Origin: Pseudomonadales bacterium
GTDB taxonomy: Bacteria; Pseudomonadota; Gammaproteobacteria; Pseudomonadales; Pseudohongiellaceae
DNA length: 64,000 nucleotides
Assembly (NCBI GenBank): GCA_012103535.1
Contig: WLWQ01000003.1
Span: 1 to 64,000 of the forward strand
Direction: 5' to 3'
Numbering within the stretch: position 1 is the stretch's first letter; each line of letters opens with the position of its first letter. The notes beneath the pieces were generated by a model. That model was given only the letters and a program-made list of their open reading frames with translations. It was not told the origin of the DNA and searched no databases. The position numbers were made by a program, and so were the translations under genes. Of this stretch, positions 15,701 through 24,781 are shown piece by piece.

Positions 15701-16483
15701 TTATCGTTGACGGTTCCACTGGCTTGCTCCATCAACTGCTAATCCAGCTCCGGAAACGTATTTACCAGTATCAGAAGACAAGAACACGACCGCATTGGCA
15801 ATATCATCGCCTTCGCCAAAGGTGCCAAGTGGAATATTTTTCTTAACCTGATCACCCAAGCCCTGTTGAATAATTAGTCGGTCAACACCTTCAGTGCCTT
15901 CAATGGGTCCCGGTGAAATCCAGTTTGCCCGAATGCCGTACTGACCCCATTCGGCGGCAAGCGTTTTCATCAGGTTTTGAATGCCGGATTTGGCAGCGCC
16001 AGCATGTGCTGCGCCGGGCCAGCCGAAATCAGCCTGGGTTGTACTGATGGAGATTACCCGGCCTCCGTCCGTGGCTGCCTTTAAATGCAGTAGCGCAGCC
16101 TGACAGCAATTAAAGGTGCCATTCAAATCAATTTCGATGACGGTGCGCCAGCCATTCCAGGAAAGCTCCTCGGTAGGACAAATAAAATTTCCCGCCGCAT
16201 TACAGACGAGGATATCGATACCGCCTATTTCGCCTGCTAATTCATCGAATGCTTTTTTTATCCCGTCTGGATCGCGCACATCTCCGGTACGCCAGGCCAC
16301 ATCGATTCCATCTTCTTCTTTAAAGTCTTTTACTGCCTTAAGTAAATTTTCTTGCTTGCGCGATACGATTCCAACCTTTGCGCCCAAAGTCCCCAACTTG
16401 CGAACTATAAAACTGCCAATGCCGGTAGCGCCACCGGTAACGATTGCGCTTTTTCCTTGTAGTATCCCTGGAGCGAAACTCAT
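15701..16483 (-). CDS. SDR-family reductase, 2,4-dienoyl-CoA reductase-like
   Basis: The 260-residue cytoplasmic protein is a classical short-chain dehydrogenase: 'VTGGATGIGSFIV' binds NAD(P), 'LVCNAAGNF' is the NNAG-equivalent strand, and 'AAEWGQYGIRANWISPGPIEGTEG' is the substrate loop. The usual YxxxK is missing: the segment reads HAGAAK, with the Lys kept and Ala where Tyr should be. That combination, with NAAGNF and PGPIEGTEG, matches the peroxisomal-type 2,4-dienoyl-CoA reductase (DECR2-like) branch, which uses a different Tyr/Ser arrangement. It would therefore reduce dienoyl-CoA in unsaturated fatty acid oxidation, though a different SDR substrate is possible. It lies between two NHL genes with 18-26 bp gaps on each side. 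Confidence 0.82.
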   Translation of the reverse strand: MSFAPGILQGKSAIVTGGATGIGSFIVRKLGTLGAKVGIVSRKQENLLKAVKDFKEEDGIDVAWRTGDVRDPDGIKKAFDELAGEIGGIDILVCNAAGNFICPTEELSWNGWRTVIEIDLNGTFNCCQAALLHLKAATDGGRVISISTTQADFGWPGAAHAGAAKSGIQNLMKTLAAEWGQYGIRANWISPGPIEGTEGVDRLIIQQGLGDQVKKNIPLGTFGEGDDIANAVVFLSSDTGKYVSGAGLAVDGASQWNRQR

Positions 16484-16501
16484 TTCTGCTTCTCCGTTTT
16501 C

Positions 16502-17545
16502 TTATGGCCTCATTCGTACGTACTTCTCGAATCGCTGCCGACCAACTTGCCCTGCATAAATGTTGCCTTCGTTATCGGATGCGAGAAATTCGATGCCACT
16601 ACCAGTAGGAACTTCGTAGTCCGGAATAAATTCGGTAACGTAACCTGTGTTTGCATCGCCTATTCGAATGCCTCTTTCCCAACCTCGATTCCATTGCTCG
16701 CCTGACATGCCATCGGCAACCAATATCTTGTCATTCTCATCAATCCAGATGCCACTGGGTCGACCGAATTGGGTCCATATGTCTAACAGTTCGCCATCTT
16801 GACTAAAAATCTGGATGCGATTATTGCCTCGATCAGCAACGAAGAGGCGGCCCTGTGAATCCATCTTCAAATCATGTGGATCGTTAAAGCGGCTGCTTTC
16901 ACGGCTAGTGTCAGCGACACCCCCACCGAGTTGAAAGAGGAATTCACCGGCACTACTAAATTTTATGATGCGATTATTGCCACCCCGGTGACCATCGGCA
17001 ATCCAGAAATCGCCATTTGGTTGAACCAGAACAGCAGCTGGCCCATTAAAGTGAGTTTCATCATCACCGGGAACTCCTGCCTCACCTAAACGCATCAGAA
17101 CTTCTCCATCCTGATTTATTTTAAGTACCTGATGTCCCATTCCTCTTTCGGAACCGGGTGCGCCTCGAGCATCGCCATCCGGCGCACCTTCGGTAACCCA
17201 AAAGTTGCCGTCGGCGTCCATATCAAAACCATGAGGCCAGGCAAAAACGCCTGCGCCAATGCTCTTAACCGTATTGCCTTCTTTATCCAGTTTGTGAATT
17301 GGGTGATGGTCCGTGTCCGCACATTGATTGGCACTGCAGCGCTCTACGATCCAAATGTGTTGACCATCGGGATCCGGTTGCACGCCAGTGACTACGCCCA
17401 TTGGTCTACCACCGGGCAATTCGCCCCAGTGGTAAACGACCTGATAGGGATTATCCTGGGCAATACTTTGAACTGACAGCATCAATCCGATTACAAATAA
17501 GGCTAAGGTATTGAATTTCTTCAGGAGAGTCTTTGAATCAGTCAT
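16502..17545 (-). CDS. secreted NHL-repeat beta-propeller protein, copy 2
   Basis: The 347-residue paralogue of the protein at 14613 has a signal peptide ending near residue 29 (SIAQ). Its first blade starts 'NPYQVVYHWGELPGGRPMG', and later blades carry 'WPHGFDMDADGNFWVTEG', 'FNGPAAVLVQPNGDFWIADGH' (split) and 'DPHDLKMDSQGRLFVADRGNNRIQIF' (split). A 'CSANQCADTDHH' insert could hold a disulfide or a metal. Like its partner it has no catalytic motif that I can place; a peptidylglycine-lyase-type or lactonase-type activity are family possibilities. It is the first gene of the three-gene operon, with the SDR following 18 bp later. The upstream region 17546-17678 should hold the promoter. Confidence 0.82.
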   Translation of the reverse strand: MTDSKTLLKKFNTLALFVIGLMLSVQSIAQDNPYQVVYHWGELPGGRPMGVVTGVQPDPDGQHIWIVERCSANQCADTDHHPIHKLDKEGNTVKSIGAGVFAWPHGFDMDADGNFWVTEGAPDGDARGAPGSERGMGHQVLKINQDGEVLMRLGEAGVPGDDETHFNGPAAVLVQPNGDFWIADGHRGGNNRIIKFSSAGEFLFQLGGGVADTSRESSRFNDPHDLKMDSQGRLFVADRGNNRIQIFSQDGELLDIWTQFGRPSGIWIDENDKILVADGMSGEQWNRGWERGIRIGDANTGYVTEFIPDYEVPTGSGIEFLASDNEGNIYAGQVGRQRFEKYVRMRP

Positions 17546-17678
17546 GTAGCGCTCCTCTTGGGCATTATTGTTTTCGCTATTCTACATAGCGCCCATTCTT
17601 ATACGCCTTGGTAGCAACTACAAGTAAGGGAGGCTCAAGAAGGAGGGGATTTTCTGAACGATACTACAAGAACTGAAC

Positions 17679-18539
17679 TCAGTTACCGCAATGCAACTCA
17701 GTAAGTAATTGGTCAGATTTCTGCACAGCTCGATCGGGGAAGAAATCCAGGGAGACCATTTCTTGCAACTGATCTAATTCAGTAAGGTGTCCACAGTATG
17801 AGTCAAACTGCCCCAATTCTTTTGGAAATACAAAAGCAACGAATTCATTCTGATGAGCGATGATCTTGTAAAAAGCAGCAGGTTCTATGGAAGTACTTGT
17901 TGGTGTCGTGGTTAAGTTACTAATCAAAAACAATGGTCCGCTGATGACTTGTAACTCTTCGGTTTTCATTACTAATTCATTGAGTCGCTGTTCTAACTGC
18001 AACCAGGGACCGAGTCGAAGTGGTTTAGGCATCGGCACCATGTTGGTAAGATTGTTCAGGTCCGACCAATAAGGCGTATTGGCAAAAGAAGTCATTGGAG
18101 CCAATCTGGCACTTTCTTCTTCCTGTTCGGGAATCTCACCTACACCAACGTAAGGGTTGTTACTAACTGCGATTTCTGCCAAACGCAGTTCAGAGTTACC
18201 AATTTCCAAAACATCTTCTACACCGGAGAATTCCACCAATCGGTCAGGTTGCCAGATACGAGGCAACAATGAAGCAACACCTACTGCATCACTGGTCAGA
18301 CGATAAGACACCCAATCTGCCAGTCCGGTATCACCATTTAAGCCAGCTGCATAGACATGGTGAATTACCACGTTAGCCCTGGTTGCAGCCATGGATGATT
18401 CATACTGGGGACAGCTACCATTGCAGTGAGTGACTATTACGTCCTGTCCAAATGCACTGACGCCTATAAGCATTGCGCTCGATATCTGGACGATAGCAGT
18501 CAGGAACTTGTTAATGGACTTACTATTGAGTTTAGTCAT
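17679..18539 (-). CDS. secreted DNA/RNA non-specific endonuclease homologue lacking the catalytic His
   Basis: The 286-residue protein has a signal peptide (cleavage near residue 32, AFGQ in the longest form). The central part follows the NUC1/Serratia nuclease pattern: 'RLAPMTSFANT' stands where active enzymes have DRGH(L/M)AP, followed by 'LTNMVPM' for the metal-binding Asn strand and 'GPWLQLEQRLNEL' for the helix after it. The general-base His of DRGH is Arg here and the preceding residues are ESA, so cleavage is doubtful; the Asn is kept. It may be a binding protein or a decayed nuclease. Start is taken as ATG 18539; a TTG lies three codons upstream. It stands alone, 133 bp before the NHL operon. 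Confidence 0.6.
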   Translation of the reverse strand: MTKLNSKSINKFLTAIVQISSAMLIGVSAFGQDVIVTHCNGSCPQYESSMAATRANVVIHHVYAAGLNGDTGLADWVSYRLTSDAVGVASLLPRIWQPDRLVEFSGVEDVLEIGNSELRLAEIAVSNNPYVGVGEIPEQEEESARLAPMTSFANTPYWSDLNNLTNMVPMPKPLRLGPWLQLEQRLNELVMKTEELQVISGPLFLISNLTTTPTSTSIEPAAFYKIIAHQNEFVAFVFPKELGQFDSYCGHLTELDQLQEMVSLDFFPDRAVQKSDQLLTELHCGN

Positions 18540-18625
18540 GGGCAGCAAAATACCACTCGAATTAAATTAGGGGGACACACTTGGGTCAAAGTTGCGGAAT
18601 TTTACGTCAAAACTGGTTAAAACGC

Positions 18626-19072
18626 TCATTTCCTGGATGATTTTTCAGTAACTTCCCAGCTTTCAATATCACCGGCTATTCGTTTAAACATGGCGTGTAG
18701 TTGGATTCGTTTTACTGTATTTAGCTGTTTAAACTTTTCCGGATCCCTGGTTTTCAGTTTTTGCCTTAGATGGGCAAATTCATAGTCGACCTGCCCTCTA
18801 GTGACTGGTATTTGGCAGTGGATTATTTTCTTATCAATTTTGCTTGAATCAAAATTATAACCCCGACTATCGGCTTCTCTAGCTACATGGGATAAGTAAC
18901 AGGCAATTGCTCCAGCAGGATTAGGAGTCTCCTTGAAACGAATGAGCTGTGGATGATTCTTATAACCCTTGGTTTTTCCCTGCAGGACTTTTTGCGCAAG
19001 CAGTCCTTCTCGCCACAATGCGACTAGTCCCTTCACATCGAGGTATTTTGGATGCAGTGACCAAAGTCTCAT
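18626..19072 (-). CDS. pyrimidine-dimer DNA glycosylase family protein
   Basis: The 148-residue protein begins MRLWSLHPKYLDVKGLV and continues with 'LWREGLLAQKVLQGKT' and 'HPQLIRFKETPNP', the signature of the Pyr_excise family (endonuclease V/DenV-like). The T4 relative excises cyclobutane pyrimidine dimers in UV-damaged DNA and then nicks the backbone; the bacterial members are of the same length and are thought to do so too. 'GYNFDSSKI' and the basic C-terminus fit DNA binding. It has no signal peptide. ATG 19072 follows a short gap after the pilin gene in the same direction, but the contents suggest independent function. UV repair fits a surface-water organism. Confidence 0.8.
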   Translation of the reverse strand: MRLWSLHPKYLDVKGLVALWREGLLAQKVLQGKTKGYKNHPQLIRFKETPNPAGAIACYLSHVAREADSRGYNFDSSKIDKKIIHCQIPVTRGQVDYEFAHLRQKLKTRDPEKFKQLNTVKRIQLHAMFKRIAGDIESWEVTEKSSRK

Positions 19073-19123
19073 AGGAAATATTACGCGAAAAAAACTACAG
19101 AGATTTTTAACAGGAAATAAAGT

Positions 19124-19540
19124 CTAGCAGATGTCGTTAGTGAAGCAATTGCCGCTTTCCGCCCACTGAATGGGAGGCGTAATGTTTTGAGCGGTTAGTG
19201 TGTAGTTGATTCCATCCAGGTCGGAATCGTCATCACGCCAGGTGATTCTGATTTCGCCATTGTGAACATGAATGCCGTGATTCGTAGCTGTTCTTTGCTG
19301 GCTGTCGGGAATACCTCCCTCGCCTTCATCCACTTCATCCATAGCGGCAAATCTGCCCGCTTCGATGCCAACTACAATAAAGGTTCGGTAAGGACTGGTT
19401 GCTAAAAGCGCTTCGGTGAAAGCCGCTCGATTGCGATACATATCGTAAGAAGGCAGAGCAACGGCAGCCAATATGCCGATAATCGCAACAACGATCATCA
19501 ACTCTATTAGGGTAAATCCTTTTGATTTATGTTTATTCAT
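19124..19540 (-). CDS. type IV pilin-like protein (PilA/GspG class)
   Basis: The 138-residue protein has a class III signal: short basic leader MNKHKSKG, prepilin peptidase site G|F, and the methylated helix '[20 protein letters not shown]' with Glu at +5. The globular part has two cysteines at the end (NCFTNDIC) that would close the usual D-region loop. It would be cleaved by PilD and assembled into a fibre. The longest frame starts at 19579, but ATG 19540 gives the normal leader length and has GGTGA just upstream. It starts 7 bp after the stop of the zinc-finger protein, so the two form an operon. No pilus assembly gene is near. Confidence 0.9.
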   Translation of the reverse strand: MNKHKSKGFTLIELMIVVAIIGILAAVALPSYDMYRNRAAFTEALLATSPYRTFIVVGIEAGRFAAMDEVDEGEGGIPDSQQRTATNHGIHVHNGEIRITWRDDDSDLDGINYTLTAQNITPPIQWAESGNCFTNDIC

Positions 19541-19547
19541 CTTCACC

Positions 19548-20141
19548 CTAATCCACATAGACCACTTCGTGAGATTCACTGGTTACATAAATTTCAGACA
19601 ATTCATGCACCTGTGGATTTGGATGCGAAACCTGCACAATCCCACCTTGAGAACTAACAATGTTCGGCACATTAGTCTCTGGACAACGCATTGACTGCGG
19701 TGGCGTTTGCCCATCTTCCAAGACATAACCGATTTCTTCGAATACTAATCGACAATCTTCCAGTGATTGCTCTGCTACTCGATATGCGGCCGCTTCTGCG
19801 CCTTCAAACAAGAGAGGAAAGGAGTACAACACCATTGCCACAAAAATCATCGCTGATGAACCACCCACACCAAACCAGATGAACATTTTGTCCTTATCTG
19901 CATCACGGGTTGGCGGCACGAATGTGTCTACTTCCTGCTTCGCTCTTTGAACTGTGTTCGGTTCGGGACGATTCAGCTCTTTTGATTGCGCATTTACAAA
20001 CTCTTCGTTGTACAGGATTTCAGAACATTTTTCGCAATACTCTCCGTGATCAAGGAACTGAGTACATTGGCCACACATCTCCAAACCGCATCGATTACAG
20101 TGTGCGGCAGTTGGTGCATTTGGATGGTTATAACAGGCCAA
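19548..20141 (-). CDS. B-box-like zinc finger membrane protein linked to pilin
   Basis: The 197-residue protein begins with '[17 protein letters not shown]' and '[17 protein letters not shown]', a Cys/His pattern of B-box-type zinc fingers at residues 3-40. One membrane helix follows at about residues 88-108, and an extracytoplasmic domain of about 85 residues contains two further cysteines (DCRLV and MRCPET) that may pair. Proteins of this build are often next to minor pilins in gammaproteobacteria. Coupling with the pilin at 19540, 7 bp downstream, suggests a role in its assembly or regulation, but no activity is known. Promoter is probably in 20142-20312, a 171-bp gap without another visible feature. 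Confidence 0.75.
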   Translation of the reverse strand: MACYNHPNAPTAAHCNRCGLEMCGQCTQFLDHGEYCEKCSEILYNEEFVNAQSKELNRPEPNTVQRAKQEVDTFVPPTRDADKDKMFIWFGVGGSSAMIFVAMVLYSFPLLFEGAEAAAYRVAEQSLEDCRLVFEEIGYVLEDGQTPPQSMRCPETNVPNIVSSQGGIVQVSHPNPQVHELSEIYVTSESHEVVYVD

Positions 20142-20312
20142 GCGAATAATTCCTTAGTTGTATATTGCGAAAAAACGACATGCTAGCAGCACTCAGTTAT
20201 GGCGTACAGCGTATCGAAGCTATGACATTATAAATTAGCTTCTACCAATAAATTTAGTAGATATTGTTCGGTTATGTGAACTGCATTCACTTTTTGCTCC
20301 TAAAATTTGAAC

Positions 20313-20633
20313 TCAAACAAACCAAACTCCGTTCGTGACTTGACAGTCCACGGAATCCAAAATCATATGAATTACAAGGCCTATTCCGACCAAGCGAGTT
20401 TTAGGGAACACCAAGAGGAAAATATACAACGGCAGAACAACTGGCTCGTGTAAAGGATGAAATCCAATACTGCAACGGTTGGCAGCGTAAATCGGATCGG
20501 CTAGGACGTGATCGATGTCCACCAACATTGTGGCCATCATAAACAGATACGCCTTTTGCCATTGTTTGCGGAAAAACGCAGCAGTAATTCCTGCTGGCAC
20601 TAAGAAATGAAGTAGTAGATGGAGTGAGAACAA
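20313..20633 (-). CDS. DUF6122 family small membrane protein
   Basis: The 106-residue protein has three to four hydrophobic stretches and the family pattern 'LHLLLHFLVPAGITAAFFRK', 'MLVDIDHVLADPIY', 'NRCSIGFHPLHEPVVLPLY' and a final 'VIHMILDSVDC'. The conserved His and Asp residues face the same side and suggest metal binding, similar to LexA-unrelated YdjM-type membrane hydrolases, but no function is established. It begins 16 bp after the stop of the cytochrome c-quinoprotein and is probably the last gene of that operon. Confidence 0.8.
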   Translation of the reverse strand: MFSLHLLLHFLVPAGITAAFFRKQWQKAYLFMMATMLVDIDHVLADPIYAANRCSIGFHPLHEPVVLPLYIFLLVFPKTRLVGIGLVIHMILDSVDCQVTNGVWFV

Positions 20634-20649
20634 TTCTAAAAACTTAAAT

Positions 20650-22770
20650 TTATTGCGCTAACGCAAAAACCCAAATCGCAGCACCACCTTTAGGCGCTTC
20701 ATTCACTGGCATACCTTCCGGTTCTGCAAAGATGTCATACATACGCGCCCAGTCATTTACATGATAACCAGTTTGACCCACTACAATGGCGAGATACTGT
20801 ACGTTATCAACTGCATAAGTAATTATGTTTGAACTTGGCACATCATCTAACATGCCTTCCCAAAGAATTTCACCAGTTTCATCATTGAAGGCGCGAAATT
20901 GTCGATTCAGATCCCCGGCGAAAACCAATCCTCCAGCAGTCGCAAGAATTGAACTGATAACCGGACTGGGTTGTCGATGCACCCAATCGAATTCCTGGTT
21001 TTCTAAATCCAGAGCCCGGACTCTGCCCATATTGCCGTTACTGCCAGGAAACAGTGCTTCACGCAATTGAATGTTGGTAGTAAGAATTTGGTAGCGCCCA
21101 TCTGGGCCAACTTCCAGGCATCCTTCGTTCAAAGGAAGGTACAAGCGTTTAGTATTCGGATTAAATGCCGCCGGAGGCCAGCTCTTTGCTCCATAATGAT
21201 TGGAACAGATCAATCGCTGTTCTTCTAATTGCGGAATCGTATAGGGATTTATATTTTTGTAGCCGCTTACTGGATCGATGGAATCGACAACATTCTGCAA
21301 TCCCATATCCATTGAAAACAGATATTCACCGGTGGCTGCATCCACTGCATCAAGTATTCCCAATTTGCCCATGTTGACTACTGCTTTGCGCTGCTCACCT
21401 TGCACAGTGACATTTATGATCTGCCTTTCGAATGCCCAATCCAGATCCCATTGGTCGTTTTCAAGGTGTTGGTAATACCAGACTAGCTCGCCGGAATCTG
21501 GATTCATGGCGATAGTGGCATTGGTATACAAGGCATCGTTGGTGATGCCATCAATGTTAACTGGATAGAGCAATGGCGCGGTGTCGTAGGTCGGCGCAAC
21601 GCCAAAGTAGACCAGATTTAATTCAGGATCGTAGGCACCGGCATTCCAGACGGAGCCTCCGCTGCGCTCTTCGATGGGAATACCATTCCAGCTATTACCA
21701 CCCGGTTCACCGGGTCGGGGAATCGTATAGAAACGCCACTTTTGCTCTCCAGTAATTCGATCGATTCCATCAATCCAACCGCCTTCAGGGATGCGTAACG
21801 AAGTAATACCTTGAATGACGGTATCGCCAACAACAAAAGGCGCCATGCGCAGGTGGTAACCTTCGTATTTTTCATCGAATTCAATCTCGTGATCCCAAAC
21901 TAATTCGCCACTTCGAGCATTTAGGGCCAGCACATGAAGATCGGAAGTTGGGACGTAGACCATATCGCCATGCAACGCGACGCCTTTCTTTTGACTCGGC
22001 TGCACCGCTGATTGATGTTCATAGCGCCATAACAGTGAGCCATTACTGGCATCGATTGCCAACACCGTGTCAGGAAAAGTAAACATGTACATAATGCCGT
22101 CATGCACTAACGGTCCGGGATTGTTTACCCCGGTTTGTAATGGCATGCGCCAGCTTAGTTGCAGATCGGCAACAGATTCACGATTAATCTGATCCAGGGT
22201 GCTGAATCCGTGATTGTCATAACTGCCCTGCCAGATTAACCAATCTTCTTCTGGTGGATCTAACAACATGGAATCAGTAACAGTAGTGAACTGACTAAGA
22301 ACCTGCTCTGCTTCAGCAGCGATGGTGGTTACAAGATTGAAATTGGTCTCAGCTAACCGCGGCAATACTAAGGAAGAATCAAATTCCATTGCCGCAGCTG
22401 TAGCGCTGGATTCAATGCCATTGAACGCGAGTATATAAGCGGTAAGTGCCTGATAATCTTCATCTGTAATATCTGCCTGGTTCCCTGGTGGCATCTGTCG
22501 AAGTTCAATAGCAAGATTACCAAGATCGGCACCACTCCACTTCGCGGCAAAAGTACTGTCTGCCAAACCAGGAATTACCGCAGCGCCTTCTAAATTTGTA
22601 CCGTGACAGCTAGCACAGTTTATATCGTAAATTGCCTTACCTGCTGTTACTTGATCATTGGTAAAACTTACAGTTTGTGCGGACACCGATGCGGTTACGA
22701 ACACTGTAGCGAGGAAAGTTGTGACTCCAAAACACTTTAGACTATAAGACATACTTCTTAAAAAGATCAT
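20650..22770 (-). CDS. quinohaemoprotein: cytochrome c domain fused to PQQ propeller
   Basis: The 706-residue protein has a signal peptide to about residue 31 (SAQT), then a class I cytochrome c with CASCH at residues 52-56 and a Met ligand in 'LRQMPPGNQ' near 90-95. From about residue 175 an eight-bladed PQQ propeller follows, opening 'DWLIWQGSYDNHGFSTLDQI'. 'HLENDQWDLDWAFERQ' near residue 440 gives the catalytic Asp, and the Lys of 'MGKLGILDAVD' is at the PQQ-contact position. The haem is N-terminal, whereas known quinohaemoprotein alcohol dehydrogenases have it C-terminal. The protein would oxidise an alcohol or sugar and pass electrons through its own haem. It starts 2 bp after the stop of the lipoprotein quinoprotein upstream. 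Confidence 0.9.
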   Translation of the reverse strand: MIFLRSMSYSLKCFGVTTFLATVFVTASVSAQTVSFTNDQVTAGKAIYDINCASCHGTNLEGAAVIPGLADSTFAAKWSGADLGNLAIELRQMPPGNQADITDEDYQALTAYILAFNGIESSATAAAMEFDSSLVLPRLAETNFNLVTTIAAEAEQVLSQFTTVTDSMLLDPPEEDWLIWQGSYDNHGFSTLDQINRESVADLQLSWRMPLQTGVNNPGPLVHDGIMYMFTFPDTVLAIDASNGSLLWRYEHQSAVQPSQKKGVALHGDMVYVPTSDLHVLALNARSGELVWDHEIEFDEKYEGYHLRMAPFVVGDTVIQGITSLRIPEGGWIDGIDRITGEQKWRFYTIPRPGEPGGNSWNGIPIEERSGGSVWNAGAYDPELNLVYFGVAPTYDTAPLLYPVNIDGITNDALYTNATIAMNPDSGELVWYYQHLENDQWDLDWAFERQIINVTVQGEQRKAVVNMGKLGILDAVDAATGEYLFSMDMGLQNVVDSIDPVSGYKNINPYTIPQLEEQRLICSNHYGAKSWPPAAFNPNTKRLYLPLNEGCLEVGPDGRYQILTTNIQLREALFPGSNGNMGRVRALDLENQEFDWVHRQPSPVISSILATAGGLVFAGDLNRQFRAFNDETGEILWEGMLDDVPSSNIITYAVDNVQYLAIVVGQTGYHVNDWARMYDIFAEPEGMPVNEAPKGGAAIWVFALAQ

Positions 22771-22772
22771 TG

Positions 22773-24719
22773 TTAGTTGGGTAGAGCGAAAGTAATCATT
22801 TCCGCAGTATCGAATCTTCCACCGGCAATTGAAATGTATTGTTTACCTTCATGTTGATAAGACATTACTGGACCATGAAGACGACGATCAACCAATAACT
22901 CGCCTACTTTTTCTCCAGACTGTTTGTCATAGGCTACTAATACTGAACCATCGGCGTCCTCATCCACTTCATCTTTTTGCGGCAAGTGGGAAATGACTAA
23001 TCCTTTAGTAATCAGAATTCCTCCCTCTGCAGACACATCGGTAAATACACTACCCATGTCGGGTAAATTCAAATGCTCCAATAAAGGATGGTTGGCCGGC
23101 CCTTTTCCAAAAGGTACTTGCCACAGGTGTTCACCAGTATTCAGATCGATTGCAGTAATACGGCGATAAGGTGGCTTGGTTAACGGCAAGCCCATAGGGC
23201 CAATGTTACGCTGTACATTGATGACATAGGGCCAATCAGAATCGGGATCGTCCGGTGGCACCAGTGACATGGCATAGGGTCTGGTATGAGACGGCACATA
23301 GAGAACGCCTGTTTCCGGATCGATGTTGGCACCTGGAAAATTTGCACCACCGCCTGCGCCAGGTAGGAACACGGTTGCATCTTTTCCGTCAGTTCCAGCA
23401 ACGATTGGTGGGGTAAAGATTGGTCCAAACACCAACTTTGCGGCAATTTCCTGAGCCGCTGTATGGATCTCGGGGGTAAAGTCGATAAGATCTTCTTCAG
23501 TCATCCCCTGTTTTTCAAATGGAGCCGGTTTTGTTGGGAATGGCTGAGTTGGGTGAGCTCTTTCTCCTGGGACGTTGCTGGGAGGTACTGGCCGTTCTTC
23601 GATCGGCCAGACGGGCTCACCGGTAATTCGATCGAACACATAGGTAAATCCGGTTTTTGACACTTGAGCAAGCGCTTTGATCGGTTCACCGTCCACTACA
23701 ATATCTACCAGATTGGGAGCTGACGCCACGTCGTAGTCCCACAATCCGTGATGCACAGTTTGGAAATGCCAGAGTCGCTCTCCTGACTCTGCGTCCAAGG
23801 CAACAATGGATTCAGCAAACAGGTTTTCCCCCAAACGCTTACCACCCCAGTAATCGTTAGTAGGAGTCGAAGTGGGAAGATAGACAATGCCTGCTTCATC
23901 ATCAGCAGACATAAAAGTCCACACGTTGGTATTACCCGCTTCTTGCCAGGAATTATTTTCCCAAGTTTCGATTCCATATTCTCCTTGTTGTGGAATCGTG
24001 TTGAAACGCCATTTGAATTCGCCGGTATAGGCATCATAGGCGCGAACGTGACCGGGAGGACTTCGATTAAACATGGTGTAATCGAAAATTTTAGAACCGA
24101 TGATTACTGAAGTACCCACTGCAATGGGTGGCGCACCATGGGTAATGTTGTCGATCTCGAATTCGAGTTTGCCGAAATTGCCGCGCAGGTCTACATAGCC
24201 GTCTTCGCCAAAGTTAGGATCTGGCAGACCGGTGTGAATATCGATAGACACCAGCTGCTTGCCCAATGTTGCTATAAATATTCTTTCAATATCGCCATCG
24301 GTCCAGTATTCGATGCCACGAGTCTGAGCGGGAGTAAAAACGGGTCTGCCGAGGGCATAGCTTTCAGGATCAAAACTCCAGATCAATTCACCTGTGCCGG
24401 GATCCAATGCTACAACCTGTCCATGATTGGTGTTGGTGTACATAACACCATTTATATACAAAGGCACTGCACGAAAATGGCCAGTGGCATAAGCTAGATT
24501 TCGAGGCAAATTTACATCGATGGATTGCCAGCGCCAGGCAATTTCCAATTCATTGAAGTTATCTCTATCGATTTGATCCAGCGGAGAATATTTATCTGAG
24601 AAATGACTACCACCGGCGTGATGCCATTCACCGACAGCAGGAACGCTACTTTCATCGCTCTCGGGAGAACAGGAAAATAGGAGCACGCCAAGCAGGGCGA
24701 TAGCGATTTTATTTTTCAT
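22773..24719 (-). CDS. lipoprotein PQQ-dependent dehydrogenase, copy A
   Basis: The 648-residue protein has a lipobox 'LLFSCSPES' at about residue 17, with Ser after the Cys, which favours outer-membrane sorting. The rest is a glucose-dehydrogenase-type PQQ propeller without the five-helix membrane domain: 'SDKYSPLDQIDRDNF', 'GHVRAYDAYTGEFKWRF', catalytic 'HHGLWDYD' near residue 323, and 'AQVSKTGFTYVFDRITGEP' with the PQQ-contact Lys. Relatives at 28024 and 32406 are very similar along their whole length. It is in a tight operon: DUF1501 is 62 bp upstream and the cytochrome c fusion starts 2 bp downstream, so the haem partner may accept its electrons. The substrate is unknown. Confidence 0.9.
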   Translation of the reverse strand: MKNKIAIALLGVLLFSCSPESDESSVPAVGEWHHAGGSHFSDKYSPLDQIDRDNFNELEIAWRWQSIDVNLPRNLAYATGHFRAVPLYINGVMYTNTNHGQVVALDPGTGELIWSFDPESYALGRPVFTPAQTRGIEYWTDGDIERIFIATLGKQLVSIDIHTGLPDPNFGEDGYVDLRGNFGKLEFEIDNITHGAPPIAVGTSVIIGSKIFDYTMFNRSPPGHVRAYDAYTGEFKWRFNTIPQQGEYGIETWENNSWQEAGNTNVWTFMSADDEAGIVYLPTSTPTNDYWGGKRLGENLFAESIVALDAESGERLWHFQTVHHGLWDYDVASAPNLVDIVVDGEPIKALAQVSKTGFTYVFDRITGEPVWPIEERPVPPSNVPGERAHPTQPFPTKPAPFEKQGMTEEDLIDFTPEIHTAAQEIAAKLVFGPIFTPPIVAGTDGKDATVFLPGAGGGANFPGANIDPETGVLYVPSHTRPYAMSLVPPDDPDSDWPYVINVQRNIGPMGLPLTKPPYRRITAIDLNTGEHLWQVPFGKGPANHPLLEHLNLPDMGSVFTDVSAEGGILITKGLVISHLPQKDEVDEDADGSVLVAYDKQSGEKVGELLVDRRLHGPVMSYQHEGKQYISIAGGRFDTAEMITFALPN

Positions 24720-24781
24720 TTTTTACGCTGATCATTTCCACGACCAATTTGGAATGGTTTATTTGCTGTAGTTTGCGGGCT

